From an uncultured Muribaculaceae bacterium (GTDB lineage: Bacteria > Bacteroidota > Bacteroidia > Bacteroidales > Muribaculaceae): a DNA stretch of 64,000 nucleotides. The stretch spans positions 1 to 64,000 of the forward strand of contig CAKUMB010000009.1 of the NCBI GenBank assembly GCA_934667475.1, written 5' to 3'. Position numbers and translations under genes: made by a program. The notes beneath the pieces were generated by a model. That model did no database searches, was not told where the DNA came from, and worked only from the letters and a program-made list of their open reading frames with translations. Shown here piece by piece: positions 34,268 through 43,996 of the stretch (position 1 is the stretch's first letter; each line of letters begins with the position of its first letter).

Positions 34268-34395
34268 CTGAATAATATAACGCATCCACGCGTGCGTTTA
34301 TTGTGTGGCGGGCCGCAGTTTTGCCGCCACGGCAGCCACAGCAGTCACGACTGGCATCGCTGCGGGCAGGAGGATGCGTTTTTTTGTCGTTGATT

Positions 34396-35379
34396 TCATT
34401 TCGCTCTGTATATTAGTGCGTTTAAAAGTCTGTTGACGGCCCACGACACGGCTGCCACCACGGGCAGGCACACCGCGGCCTGCAAACCCCACGGCAGCGA
34501 GGCCAGGCGCGGCACCGCCGCCAGCACCGCCGCGCACACCATGCCATGCAGCATAAACATCTCGAAGCTGATGCCGCCAAGCCACTGCATGAGGCGGCTC
34601 GACAACAGACTGGTGACAACGCCACCGCTGTGCGAAAGCGCGGCAAGCGCCACCATGGCCATTAGCAGAGCACACAGGCTGTAGGGCGCGCCGAGGCGGG
34701 CGGGAAGCGGCCCAGTGTGTGTGCACCAAGCCAAGGCGGCAACCAATGCAACTACGGCCAACTCTATGGCCGAGGCCATACGCGCCGACACCCTGACAGG
34801 CGGCAGGGCGCGCCACACATTGCACGCCACCACCCCAGCCGCAAAGTTGACAAGCTGCACTGGCGGTGCCACATAGGCCGCCCAGGTGGCAAACTCACCA
34901 GCGGGCAGCGTGAGCAGCCACGCCCCCTCGGCCACAAGTATGGCCGCAAGCATAGCCACCTGGGCTCTTACCGGCACACGGCACAACGCGCGACACAGCC
35001 ACGGTAGCAGCAGGTAGCACGGCAGCAGCGCGCTCAGAAACCACGACATGGTGTTGTAGCCATAGCACACGCCGAGGCTCGGCACCCAGGCGTGCAGCAG
35101 CAGGGCGTTGAGCAGCAGCGGCCACCCCACCCCTGCTCCACCAGTCACCAGGGCGGCAAGCGTGAGCCAGTGCAGCGGCAATATGCGCCTAAGCCTTGTC
35201 GCAATCCAGCGGACATAGCCGAGTGGCGAGGGCTGGTGCATGGCATTGACCATGCCGCTCAGGGCCATCATCATTATCATGGCCATGCACGCCTCGGTGG
35301 CAAGCGTGCCACTCCACATGTGATACATTATTATCACCACGGCGGCCACAGCCCTGAGTGCGTTGAGCGACTTAATCAT
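34396..35379 (-). CDS. Acyltransferase 3 family membrane protein (surface glycan O-acyl transfer)
   Basis: A 327-residue protein with about 10 membrane helices, typical acyltransferase-3 length. The N-terminal RAVAAVVIIMYHMWSG holds the conserved Arg and His needed in this family; WIATRLRRILPLHWLTL is the cytosolic RxxR region. Such enzymes move acetyl or other acyl groups onto extracellular polysaccharide sugars. It overlaps the next upstream acyltransferase by 8 bp, so both are coupled and downstream of the membrane GT2. Confidence 0.88.
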   Translation of the reverse strand: MIKSLNALRAVAAVVIIMYHMWSGTLATEACMAMIMMMALSGMVNAMHQPSPLGYVRWIATRLRRILPLHWLTLAALVTGGAGVGWPLLLNALLLHAWVPSLGVCYGYNTMSWFLSALLPCYLLLPWLCRALCRVPVRAQVAMLAAILVAEGAWLLTLPAGEFATWAAYVAPPVQLVNFAAGVVACNVWRALPPVRVSARMASAIELAVVALVAALAWCTHTGPLPARLGAPYSLCALLMAMVALAALSHSGGVVTSLLSSRLMQWLGGISFEMFMLHGMVCAAVLAAVPRLASLPWGLQAAVCLPVVAAVSWAVNRLLNALIYRAK

Positions 35380-36427
35380 GGCTCATGCTGAGTTTGCGCC
35401 ACAATGGCGCGGTGATGCACTTGCGCACCGCCCATGCCAACGCCAGCAGCAGCGCCACGCTGGGCAGCGCATAGTGCCGATAGGCGTCGGGGCAGCCGAA
35501 ATGGGCAGCCGCCGGAGCAAGCACGCGGTTCCATACTTGGGGCGCAACGCATTGCAGCACATACACCTCCATCGACATTGCCCCCACCCACTGTAGCGGA
35601 GCGCAGCGCGTCAAGGCACGTGCCGGTATGCCGCCGTCGAGCGAGAAAGCCAGCACCACGGCGGCCGCGGGCGGCCACCACAGCACCACCGAGTCGTAGC
35701 CGGCAAGCAGCCCGGGCCACAGCTGGCTCGCTGCCATTGCGGCAATCACAAGGGCCACGGCCAGCAACTGACACAGCGTGGCATTGACGGCAGAACGGCG
35801 ACTACGGGCAAGGCGGCACAACACCACGCCCAAAGCAAAATCTTGAATGCGGCTCAGCGGGAATGTGTAGGCGGCATCGCCACCCACCCACCGTACCAGA
35901 GCGCACTGCCCTGCCGCCATTGCTGCCACCGCACACAGGCACAGCAGCCACGGCGCCGCTGCCACGGCGCGCGCCAGTATCGGAAAGGCGCAATAGCACA
36001 GCACAAGCGCGCTCAGAAACCAAGCCACTGAGTTGCCCGAGTACACCGCATCGTGCCACGGCAGCCATGCCTGCAGCAGCAAGGCGTCGGGCAGCAGCCA
36101 CCGCGCCGAGGCCATTGCCCCCAGCGGCAGCAACAGCAGCAGCGCAAGCCAGTTGATGAAATACAGCCGCGGCACATGGGTCAGCACAAAGGCGCGCCTC
36201 AGGCGGCGCGCGGCCATTTGCGGCGCGTGGTGCCAAGCGAGCAGGAATCCGCTCATCACGAAAAACATCGACACACCAAACCATGTGGGACGGCTGAAGC
36301 CGGCCACCTCGTAGTGAAACAGCACTATGCACAGCGCGGCAAGCGCACGCCATGCTGTGAGCGCTCCGAAACTGTGCTGCTGTGTGCCGTGGCGGTCCAT
36401 TGCGGTTTTCTGTTTTTTTTCGGGCAT
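35372..36427 (-). CDS. Acyltransferase 3 family membrane protein
   Basis: A 351-residue paralogue of the gene that follows, with about 10 membrane helices. RALAALCIVLFHYEVAGF carries the catalytic-type Arg and His, and RRLRRAFVLTHVPRLYFI is the loop motif. The start MPEKKQKTAMD is chosen because the frame continues into the GT2 gene upstream without similarity. MDRHG nine codons later is an alternative. Two copies side by side suggest two different acyl modifications or acceptors; that is inference. Confidence 0.88.
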   Translation of the reverse strand: MPEKKQKTAMDRHGTQQHSFGALTAWRALAALCIVLFHYEVAGFSRPTWFGVSMFFVMSGFLLAWHHAPQMAARRLRRAFVLTHVPRLYFINWLALLLLLPLGAMASARWLLPDALLLQAWLPWHDAVYSGNSVAWFLSALVLCYCAFPILARAVAAAPWLLCLCAVAAMAAGQCALVRWVGGDAAYTFPLSRIQDFALGVVLCRLARSRRSAVNATLCQLLAVALVIAAMAASQLWPGLLAGYDSVVLWWPPAAAVVLAFSLDGGIPARALTRCAPLQWVGAMSMEVYVLQCVAPQVWNRVLAPAAAHFGCPDAYRHYALPSVALLLALAWAVRKCITAPLWRKLSMSHD

Positions 36428-36447
36428 CAACAGCCCGTATATTTTTT

Positions 36448-37626
36448 TCAGTCGATAATGGAGGTGTAGTTGCTGTCGTGGTCGCGGGTGGCGCGCAGCA
36501 TATAGGCGATGTCGACCAGCGGCCTCCACAGCACCATCACAGGCGCCGTGAGACGCAGGCGGCGCAGCCCCAGCAGGCGGCAGCAGCGGCCCACGGCTGG
36601 CATCACAGCCACTGCCGCAGCCAATACCACCACTGCCGCCACGGCATCGGTCACCACATTGGCCCAGTCGAGCGCCACTGCAGCGGCAGTGCATGCCACT
36701 CCGGCATAGGCCAGCACGCTCATCAAGCCCTGCACGGCAAACGGCAGACGCGGCAGGCGGCGCGCCGTGAAGTCGCGGCGCAGCTTAAGGCGGCGGTGGG
36801 CCAGCACGGCATCGTCGTGTTCAACGGTGACCATGGCGTCGGGGTCGATTTCCACACGAGTATTGGCCCCTGTGGCTATCTCGCTCACAAACACATCGTC
36901 CTCGCCCCACCTCAGGTCAAGCGAGCTGGCAAAGCCATTGCGTTCAAAAAAGCAGCGCTTGCGGTAGGCCAGATTGTTGCCATCGCCACGATAGGGATTG
37001 CCCTTGACGGCTGCGCTGAGCCACTGGCATCCGCACGAGGCCGCATCGAAGGCACGATAGCGGCGGCCAATGCCGCGGTCGGCACCGGCCTCGATATGCG
37101 AGAAGCCCAGCACCACATCGGTGTCGGGGGTGAAGTTGCGCATCATCAGCCGCAGCCACTGCGGGCTGTCGGGGCGGCAATTGGCGCATGTGGTGAGCAC
37201 AATGTCGTGCTTGGCGGCCTTGATGCCCACCATTATCGACAGTTTTTTGCGCGACAGGGCGCGGGTGTCGTCGGGGATAAACGTGACGCGCAAATTGCCA
37301 TACTGGGCCACGAGCGCGCTCAGAGCGTCGGCGCTGGTGTCGCACGAGCCGTCGTCAACCACCACTACCTCGAAGTCGGCCGGATAGTCCTGCTCGAGCA
37401 GCGACGGCAAAAAGCGCTGCAGGCAGTCGGCGTCGTTGTGCGCGCTCACCACCACGCTCACAGGGGGCAGCTGGGTGGCATATTCGCGCTCGTGCTCATA
37501 GCGCGAGGCAAAGCGGCGCAGCCTCAGCGCACGTGTCCAGTGCCACCACACCACCGCGGCCAAAGCCACAAAGCCCGTGGCGAGCAAAGCAATCACAACC
37601 GGAGATATTATGAATGAAATATGCAT
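36448..37626 (-). CDS. Membrane-bound glycosyltransferase family 2
   Basis: A 392-residue enzyme: one N-terminal helix (about 8-29), a GT-A domain (55-285) and two or three C-terminal helices (about 297-350). PPVSVVVSAHNDADCLQRFL and VVVVDDGSCDTS are the nucleotide-binding Asp region, and LRWGEDDVF holds the catalytic ED at 242-243. At the metal-binding DxD place it reads TTCANC (147-149 are Cys-Ala-Asn), so the metal ligand is missing or provided elsewhere. It is the first gene of the leftward arm, divergent from the wza-like gene, and belongs to the same locus. Confidence 0.9.
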   Translation of the reverse strand: MHISFIISPVVIALLATGFVALAAVVWWHWTRALRLRRFASRYEHEREYATQLPPVSVVVSAHNDADCLQRFLPSLLEQDYPADFEVVVVDDGSCDTSADALSALVAQYGNLRVTFIPDDTRALSRKKLSIMVGIKAAKHDIVLTTCANCRPDSPQWLRLMMRNFTPDTDVVLGFSHIEAGADRGIGRRYRAFDAASCGCQWLSAAVKGNPYRGDGNNLAYRKRCFFERNGFASSLDLRWGEDDVFVSEIATGANTRVEIDPDAMVTVEHDDAVLAHRRLKLRRDFTARRLPRLPFAVQGLMSVLAYAGVACTAAAVALDWANVVTDAVAAVVVLAAAVAVMPAVGRCCRLLGLRRLRLTAPVMVLWRPLVDIAYMLRATRDHDSNYTSIID

Positions 37627-37930
37627 TTTTTGTGTAGTCTAAACTTTATTTGCTGCGCAAAGTTACTGTTATTTCGTTAGTCGCGCGTAATGGCACGGCA
37701 CATTTTTCAGAATTGAGTCACTTCGGGCGGTCCAAGCGGGCATTTGGTGCTGTGGCCGATTTGTGCTAACTTTGCAGTGCGCTATGCTCCCCGCACGCCG
37801 CCCCCACGCCACCAATGGAAGCGGCACTATTTTTTGTGCCTCAGCAAAATATTGCGGCCATGGCATGCGTTAATACATATATTATAACATTACACATAAC
37901 ATCGCATCACACACTCATAGCAATATTGTA
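37627..37930. other. Divergent control region of the exopolysaccharide locus, about 300 bp
   Basis: It contains a perfect plus-strand promoter at 37743-37774 and, for the leftward arm, a minus-strand -7-like TAACTTTG at 37658-37665 without a good -33. There is no coding frame. The plus-strand leader before the wza-like gene is about 150 nt. Confidence 0.6.
37743..37774 (+). promoter_or_regulatory. Promoter of the rightward exopolysaccharide operon
   Basis: TTTG-N20-TAACTTTG is a perfect Bacteroidetes promoter about 155 bp before the wza-like gene. Confidence 0.75.
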
Positions 37931-38734
37931 ATGAAAAAAGCTTTACTACTCATAGTTGCCGCAGTGCTTATGCTCACATCGTGCGGCTCAAGCGAGAACA
38001 ACTTGGGCTATTTCAGAAATCTGGCCGCCTACAAGCAGGGCGCGCTGCCACAGAGCGCAGTGCCGGAAATCCGTATTCAGCCCGACAACGAACTGGTGAT
38101 AACCATCTCGTCGGCCGTGCCCGACGCCACCGTAGCCTACAACCAGCCCATGACCAACGCCGCACGCCGCGGTGAGCTCACCACACAGGGCAACAACCGA
38201 GTGCAGACCTATATTGTGGACAGCAAAGGCAACATTGCCATCCCCAACCTGGGCGAAATTTACGTGAAGGGCAAAACCACAAGCGAGATTGCGCAAACCA
38301 TCAAGACCATGGTGAGCCGCGATGTGAAAGACCCGTTTGTGCGCGTGGAGCTGCTGGGCTTCAATGTGGATGTAATGGGCGAGGTGAAGAGCCCGCACAA
38401 AATATATGTGCAGCAGCAGCGCTACACCGTGCTCGACGCCCTGAGCGATGCCGGCGACCTCACCGAGTTTGGCCGCCGCGACAACGTGATGGTGATTCGC
38501 GAGGTGGACGGCAACAAGACCTTCACCCGCATCAATCTGGCATCGGACAGCGTGTTTTCATCGCCCTGCTTCTATCTGCAGCAAAACGACGTGGTGTATG
38601 TAGAGCCCAACAAAATCAAAATCGACAACTCGAAATACAACCAAAACAACGCCTACAAGCTGTCGACCATATCCACCGTGGTGAGCATGGCGTCGGTGAT
38701 AGCATCGCTGGTGATTGCCCTCACAGTGAAATAA
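37931..38734 (+). CDS. Polysaccharide export outer-membrane lipoprotein (Wza-like)
   Basis: A 267-residue lipoprotein: LTSC signal, Cys18. A Poly_export domain (IRIQPDNELVITISSAVPDA and GNIAIPNLGEIYVKG) and an SLBB domain (FNVDMGEVKSPHKIYVQQQR) follow, with one predicted C-terminal helix (TVVSMASVIASLVIALTVK) that would cross the outer membrane. It forms the outer-membrane channel for the exported polymer. Shorter than enterobacterial Wza, normal for Bacteroidetes. It is cotranscribed with the kinase 46 bp downstream. Confidence 0.92.
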   Translation: MKKALLLIVAAVLMLTSCGSSENNLGYFRNLAAYKQGALPQSAVPEIRIQPDNELVITISSAVPDATVAYNQPMTNAARRGELTTQGNNRVQTYIVDSKGNIAIPNLGEIYVKGKTTSEIAQTIKTMVSRDVKDPFVRVELLGFNVDVMGEVKSPHKIYVQQQRYTVLDALSDAGDLTEFGRRDNVMVIREVDGNKTFTRINLASDSVFSSPCFYLQQNDVVYVEPNKIKIDNSKYNQNNAYKLSTISTVVSMASVIASLVIALTVK

Positions 38735-38780
38735 CATTTTACAGACCCAAACAAACAAGAGGAACTCACATATTCTTTTT

Positions 38781-41123
38781 ATGAGCCAAAATCAAAGTTC
38801 TAACAACGCGCAGCAAAGCGAGCCGATGATTGACTTCGGCGCAATATTAAATAAATACAAGCGCTACTGGTGGGTGTTTGCCGCATCGGTGGTGGTGTGC
38901 CTCGGGCTGGCAGTGCTCTACCTTAAAGTGAAATCGCCCACCTATCTTGTGACATCAACCATACTCGTGGCGCAGGACGACAATGGCTCGAGCGCCGGAG
39001 CCTCGCTGCTAAAGAGCCTCAGCCTGGGCGACCTGGGCGGCTCGAAGGTGGACGACGAGGTGGTGGTGATGGGCTCGCAAGAGCTGAAAAACAAGATGAT
39101 CAACAAGCTGAAAATCAACCGCTCCTATGTGGAAAAGGACGGCTTTATGAAGCACACCGACCACTATGGCGACTCGCCAGTGGAAATCAACGCCCCCGAT
39201 GAGCTGTTTGACACGCTCAGCACCTCGATGCAGTTCAAAATTAATATCGACAAGGCCGGCAAGGCCGACATCAAGGTGAAAAAAGGCCGCTTCAAGACTC
39301 TGGCCGAAGTCACCGGCGCCACACTGCCCGTGATGGTGAAAACGCCATACGGCATTTTCCAAGTGGCCCGCACGCAATATTTCAAGCCCGGCAAAGAGAC
39401 TAAAATCACAGCATCGGTCACCGGCAACGTGCGCAAGGCCGAGGCTCTGGAAAAGGACATGACGGTGAAGATTCTCACCAAGAAGAGCAACGCCATATAC
39501 ATGGACATCAGCGAAACCAACACCAAGCGCGGCAAGGACGTGCTGAACACGCTGATGGAGCTATACAACGAGCGCGGACAGGAGGAGAAAAACGAAATGG
39601 CCGTGAACACAGGCAAGTTCATCAACGAGCGCCTGGGCCTCATCTACACCGAGCTCACCAAGAGCGAAGCCGACATTGAGGCCTACAAGAAGGCCAACGG
39701 CATATATGATGTGGAGACGCAGACCAAGACCCTGTTTGGCAAGCAGACTCTGGCCGAGCGCACCGCTATGGAGCTGGAGACCAAATATCGCCTGGCACAG
39801 ATGATTAAGGACTTCATCCGCGATCCCAAGAACCGCGACAGCTACATTCCATTCTCGGTCGACTCGACCGCAGCCGCCGCCCCCATCGCCGCCTACAACC
39901 GCCTGATTCTGGAGCGGGCGCGCCTTGAGGCCAGCGCCAAGCCCGGCAACCTGGCACTGCGCGACATCGACGACCAGATAGCGGCCATGCGCGTGAATGT
40001 GCAGCGCGGCATCGACAACACCCTGCGCGCCATCAACATCCAGCACCAGCAGGCCAGCAGCGCCGACAGCAAGTCGCTGGGCGAAATGAGCCAGATGCCC
40101 ACGCAGGAGCGCGAGGCACGCAACCTCTACCGCCAGCAGGGCATACAGAACACCCTCTACACCTTCCTGCTGCAAAAGCGCGAGGAAAACGCGCTGCTGC
40201 TGGCAGCCACCACACCCAAGGGCAAGATTGTGGACCATGCCTTTGCGCAGAGCGAGCCCATTGCCCCCAAGCCCATGATGGTGATGTTTGCGGCCCTTGT
40301 GGCCGGTGTGCTGCTGCCGCTGTTCGGATTCTACCTCAAGCGTCTGTTCAACACCAAGTTTGCCACCACCGAAGAGCTTCAGGAACTTGTGCATGTGCCA
40401 GTGATTGGTGAAGTGTGCCACAACCGCCACCGCAGCGCACTGGTGGTGAAGCCAGGCAAGACGTCATCGATAGTGGAGCTGTTCCGCCTGATTCGCAACA
40501 ACATCCAGTTCCTGCTCACATCGCCCGACCAGAAGGTGCTGCTCGTGACATCGTCGGTGAGCGGCGAGGGCAAGTCGTTTGTTAGCGCCAACATTGCCGC
40601 GGCGTTCGCCCTGCTTGGCAAGCGCGTGGCTCTGGTGGGCATGGACATACGCAGTCCCAAGCTGGCCGACATGCTGCAACTCAACAGCGCGCCCGGTGTG
40701 ACCAGCTACCTGGCCAGCGAAAGCACTGACTTCAACAGCCTGCCGCAGCACTCGGCCGATGTCGACGGCCTCGACGTGCTGGTGGGCGGCCCCGTGCCAC
40801 CCAACCCAAGCGAGCTGCTGCTCACCGAACGCGTCGACAAGATGTTTGAGCAGCTGCGCCAGCACTACGACATAATCGTGGTCGACTCGGCCCCGATAGC
40901 CATGGTGAGCGACACCTTCTCGCTGTCGCGCCATGCCGACGCGGTGGTGTATGTGACCCGCGCCAACTACACCAAGCGCAGCCTCATCAAGTACTTCAAC
41001 ACCGTGGTGCGCCGCGGACAGCTGAAAAACGTGGCCATGGTGCTCAACGACAGCAGCACGGCAACCCAGGGCTACGGCTATGGCTACGGCTATGGCGACA
41101 ACAGCGACGACGACAAAAAGTGA
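38781..41123 (+). CDS. Chain-length/tyrosine autokinase (Wzc-like)
   Basis: A 780-residue inner-membrane protein that controls polymer length and export through reversible tyrosine phosphorylation. Order: N-terminal helix (WWVFAASVVVCLGLAVLYL), Wzz domain with coiled coils, GNVR tail, second helix (MMVMFAALVAGVLLPLFGFYL, about 495), BY-kinase domain. The kinase motifs are complete: Walker A SGEGKS (about 593-599), Walker A' ALVGMDIRSP (about 616-626) and Walker B IIVVDSAP (about 697-704). The tyrosine cluster YGYGYGYG at 765-773 is the autophosphorylation tail. Asp-rich end. Confidence 0.95.
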   Translation: MSQNQSSNNAQQSEPMIDFGAILNKYKRYWWVFAASVVVCLGLAVLYLKVKSPTYLVTSTILVAQDDNGSSAGASLLKSLSLGDLGGSKVDDEVVVMGSQELKNKMINKLKINRSYVEKDGFMKHTDHYGDSPVEINAPDELFDTLSTSMQFKINIDKAGKADIKVKKGRFKTLAEVTGATLPVMVKTPYGIFQVARTQYFKPGKETKITASVTGNVRKAEALEKDMTVKILTKKSNAIYMDISETNTKRGKDVLNTLMELYNERGQEEKNEMAVNTGKFINERLGLIYTELTKSEADIEAYKKANGIYDVETQTKTLFGKQTLAERTAMELETKYRLAQMIKDFIRDPKNRDSYIPFSVDSTAAAAPIAAYNRLILERARLEASAKPGNLALRDIDDQIAAMRVNVQRGIDNTLRAINIQHQQASSADSKSLGEMSQMPTQEREARNLYRQQGIQNTLYTFLLQKREENALLLAATTPKGKIVDHAFAQSEPIAPKPMMVMFAALVAGVLLPLFGFYLKRLFNTKFATTEELQELVHVPVIGEVCHNRHRSALVVKPGKTSSIVELFRLIRNNIQFLLTSPDQKVLLVTSSVSGEGKSFVSANIAAAFALLGKRVALVGMDIRSPKLADMLQLNSAPGVTSYLASESTDFNSLPQHSADVDGLDVLVGGPVPPNPSELLLTERVDKMFEQLRQHYDIIVVDSAPIAMVSDTFSLSRHADAVVYVTRANYTKRSLIKYFNTVVRRGQLKNVAMVLNDSSTATQGYGYGYGYGDNSDDDKK

Positions 41124-41198
41124 TTTTATCCAGAGGGCCGCAGCCTTACTTTTTCATGGCGAAGCCGGCCTACTGCACAACGCGATGAGGACAACTGA

Positions 41199-42536
41199 AT
41201 GAAGATGCAAAAAAACATACTGGTGCAGCGTATGCTGTTCACGGCATTCTGGATGCTGGCCACTTTCGGCTTCACAGCCGAGGAGATAGTGCCATTCATC
41301 GAGCCGCTGCGCACACCGGTAATGGTTGCGGCCGACGCCATTGTGGTGGTGGCCGGCTTGTGGACACTGCGCCACAAGTTCGACATCGCCATTCTTGCGA
41401 GCTATGTGGCGATTAGCCTGGCCAGCACCTGCTGGGTCAACCATGTGCCGCTGCTCACGTGGGCCAATGGCACGCGCGTGTTTGTGAGCGTGCTGTTTCT
41501 GGTGCCTGCGCTGCGCTACTTGTGGGACAGCGAGGAGCGCCACGACACTTTTCTCAGGTCGCTCGACAGGCAGGCGTTCATATTCCTGTGCCTGCAGGCC
41601 GTGTGCCTCACGTGGCAGTTCATTCGCTATGGCGCATGCGACCACGGCGGCGGCTCGATAGGCAACATGTTTTCGGGCACGGTGTCGTGGAGCATCTACT
41701 TCTTCTCGTTCTATCTGATGCGCCGCCGCTACGACCCCAACAATCTGTTTCGCAGCATCATGGCCAACAAAGTGCTGGTGATGTTACTGCTGCCAACGTT
41801 TCTCAACGAGACCAAAATCAGCTTCATTCTGCTGCTGCTATACTTTGTGCTGCTGATACCCTTCAACCGCACCATGGTGAAGCGCCTGCTGCTTATGGCG
41901 CCAGCGGCCATCGCGGCTGCGGTGCTGGGATTCTATGTGTATGCCGCCGTGCTGCCCGATGAAGACAGCGACTTCACCGACATCAACTATCTGCTCAACA
42001 GCTACCTCTTCGACGAAGACCTCGACATCGAGGAGGCCGTGGGCGGTGTAACGTGGATGCTGGAGTATGACGACAGCGCGCTGCCCGACATTCCGCGCGC
42101 CACCAAAATCGTGCTCACGCCCAACGTGCTCGAAGAGAACCCCGGCCACGAGTGGCTGGGATTCGGCATGGGCCTGTTCAACGGCTCGGAGCACATGCAG
42201 GCCACCGATTTTGCGCAGCGCTACCAGTGGCTGGTGTTTGGCACCAACCCCTACCTGCTGCACATATTCCTGCAACTTGGCATCATAGGCACACTGTGGC
42301 TCATAGCGTTCTACATAGGTCTGTATTGCATCAGGCCCAAGCTATACCCGCGCCGCGACCCTGGCACCATGCTCTACTCGCTGCTGTCGGTAATCATGCT
42401 GCTGCTATATGCCGACCTGCCGCGAATGCTGGTGTTCGGCATGATGTTCTACACCATCACATTCACCATGTGGGAGAAGCCCAAGCAGCAAACCAATGAC
42501 GACGACACACAACGCGCACAACTACAACAATGCTAA
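41199..42536 (+). CDS. Predicted O-antigen/exopolysaccharide polymerase (Wzy-like)
   Basis: A 445-residue protein with about 10-11 membrane helices and one large periplasmic loop (about 255-340, with EENPGHEWLGFGMGLFNGSE). That pattern fits Wzy polymerases, although sequence similarity in this group is low. The setting fits: after the kinase and before the acylation genes, with no other polymerase candidate in the locus. It overlaps the MBOAT gene by 7 bp. An O-antigen ligase is the main alternative. Confidence 0.65.
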   Translation: MKMQKNILVQRMLFTAFWMLATFGFTAEEIVPFIEPLRTPVMVAADAIVVVAGLWTLRHKFDIAILASYVAISLASTCWVNHVPLLTWANGTRVFVSVLFLVPALRYLWDSEERHDTFLRSLDRQAFIFLCLQAVCLTWQFIRYGACDHGGGSIGNMFSGTVSWSIYFFSFYLMRRRYDPNNLFRSIMANKVLVMLLLPTFLNETKISFILLLLYFVLLIPFNRTMVKRLLLMAPAAIAAAVLGFYVYAAVLPDEDSDFTDINYLLNSYLFDEDLDIEEAVGGVTWMLEYDDSALPDIPRATKIVLTPNVLEENPGHEWLGFGMGLFNGSEHMQATDFAQRYQWLVFGTNPYLLHIFLQLGIIGTLWLIAFYIGLYCIRPKLYPRRDPGTMLYSLLSVIMLLLYADLPRMLVFGMMFYTITFTMWEKPKQQTNDDDTQRAQLQQC

Positions 42537-43981
42537 TCAACTCGATAGACTTCGCAATATTCTTCGCCATTGTGATGGCGGCCTACTACACGGTGGCGCG
42601 CGGCACCGCGGCCAGGCAAAACGCATGGCTGCTGGTGGCTAGCTATGCCTTCTATGGCTACGCCGACTGGCGCATGCTGCCGCTGCTGGCCGCTGCCACG
42701 GTCGTGTTTTTCGCGCTGGGCAAAGCCATTGCCAGCCGCCGCGCAAGTGCGCCCACTGCGGCCAGCCGCCTCACCGCGGCGGGCATAGTGGCCGGTGTGG
42801 GCGTTCTGTGGTATTTCAAGTACCTCAATTTCAGCATTCAGGAGTTCACGGCCCTGCTTCGCGCCCTTGGCATCAACGCCAGCACAGCCACTATGAAGGT
42901 GGTGATGCCGATAGGCATAAGCTTTTTCACCTTCAAGCTTATGAGCTATGTGATAGAGGTGCGCAAGGGGAACATGGACGCTTGCGGCAGCCTCACCGAC
43001 TTTGCCACCTATGTGGCCTTCTTCCCCACCATAATGTCGGGCCCCATCGACCGCCCCGCCCCATTTCTGGGGCAGCTGCAGCGGCCGCGGCACTTCAGCA
43101 CCGCCAACGCCAGCACGGGCGGTCTGACCATATTGTGGGGATTCTTTATGAAAATGTGCATCGCCGACCGCATCAGCCCCTACACCGACGCGGTGTTTAA
43201 CAACTGCGGCAGCCACAACTCCACCACGCTGATTGCAGCCTCGCTGCTATATCTGATGCAGATGTACACCGACTTTGCCGGCTATTCGTGCATGGCTATA
43301 GGTGTGGGCCGGCTGCTGGGCATAAACGTGACCGAAAACTTCGCGCGGCCGTTTTTTGCACAAAACGTGGCCGACTTCTGGCGGCGATGGCACATATCGC
43401 TGTCGTCGTGGCTGCGCGACTACATCTACATAGCCCTGGGAGGCAACCGCCGCGGCAAGTGGCGCACCTATGCCAACCTGGTGATCACCTTTGTGGTGTG
43501 CGGCATTTGGCACGGCGCCAACTGGACCTACATAATGTTTGGCACATGGCACGGCCTGTGGGTGGCCATCGACAAGGCCGCAAGCGGCCCGCGCAAGCGG
43601 CTTGAGGCCCGCTTCGGCCTTGCGCCCCGGCGCGCCTACCGCATGGCCCGCCAGCTGCTCACCTACCTGCTGTGCGCCTACGGAGCAATGATGTTCCGGG
43701 CCAACACGCTGACCGACATAGGCACCATCACGCGCGGCATGTGGGGCAACTTCGGGCCGCTGTTCACCACGGCGTCGACACAGCTGTTCACCGTGGGGGC
43801 ACTGTCGGTGTGCATCATGCTCTACAAGGAGTGGCGCGACGAGCACATCGGTTCGGCCCCTGGCCACTTCATGCACTCGCGCCGACGGTGGGTGCGCGCC
43901 GCCAGTGCCGCCGCGCTGATTGTGTACATCGCACTCACGGGCGAAGTGGACGGCGTGAGTTTCATCTATTTCCAGTTTTAA
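42530..43981 (+). CDS. MBOAT family O-acyltransferase (AlgI-like)
   Basis: A 483-residue membrane protein of the MBOAT family, the usual length. The catalytic His is in CGIWHGANWTY (about 328), with a second His in FGTWHGLWVAI (about 340). FKYLNFSIQEFTALL and MSGPIDRPAPFL are typical of AlgI/DltB-type proteins. It passes acyl groups across the membrane to sugars of an exported polymer, here probably the locus polysaccharide, with the SGNH-like protein that follows as partner. Confidence 0.92.
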   Translation: MLINSIDFAIFFAIVMAAYYTVARGTAARQNAWLLVASYAFYGYADWRMLPLLAAATVVFFALGKAIASRRASAPTAASRLTAAGIVAGVGVLWYFKYLNFSIQEFTALLRALGINASTATMKVVMPIGISFFTFKLMSYVIEVRKGNMDACGSLTDFATYVAFFPTIMSGPIDRPAPFLGQLQRPRHFSTANASTGGLTILWGFFMKMCIADRISPYTDAVFNNCGSHNSTTLIAASLLYLMQMYTDFAGYSCMAIGVGRLLGINVTENFARPFFAQNVADFWRRWHISLSSWLRDYIYIALGGNRRGKWRTYANLVITFVVCGIWHGANWTYIMFGTWHGLWVAIDKAASGPRKRLEARFGLAPRRAYRMARQLLTYLLCAYGAMMFRANTLTDIGTITRGMWGNFGPLFTTASTQLFTVGALSVCIMLYKEWRDEHIGSAPGHFMHSRRRWVRAASAAALIVYIALTGEVDGVSFIYFQF

Positions 43982-43996
43982 AAGCGGCATGGCAAT

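Noticed and set aside
34298..34825. 175-codon frame next to porT
   Set aside because: Antisense/off-frame shadow of the acyltransferase gene, no motif.
41070..41099. Microsatellite-like GGCTATGGCTACGGC run at the end of the kinase gene
   Set aside because: It encodes the normal Tyr-Gly phosphorylation tail of BY-kinases, so it is not a separate repeat element.
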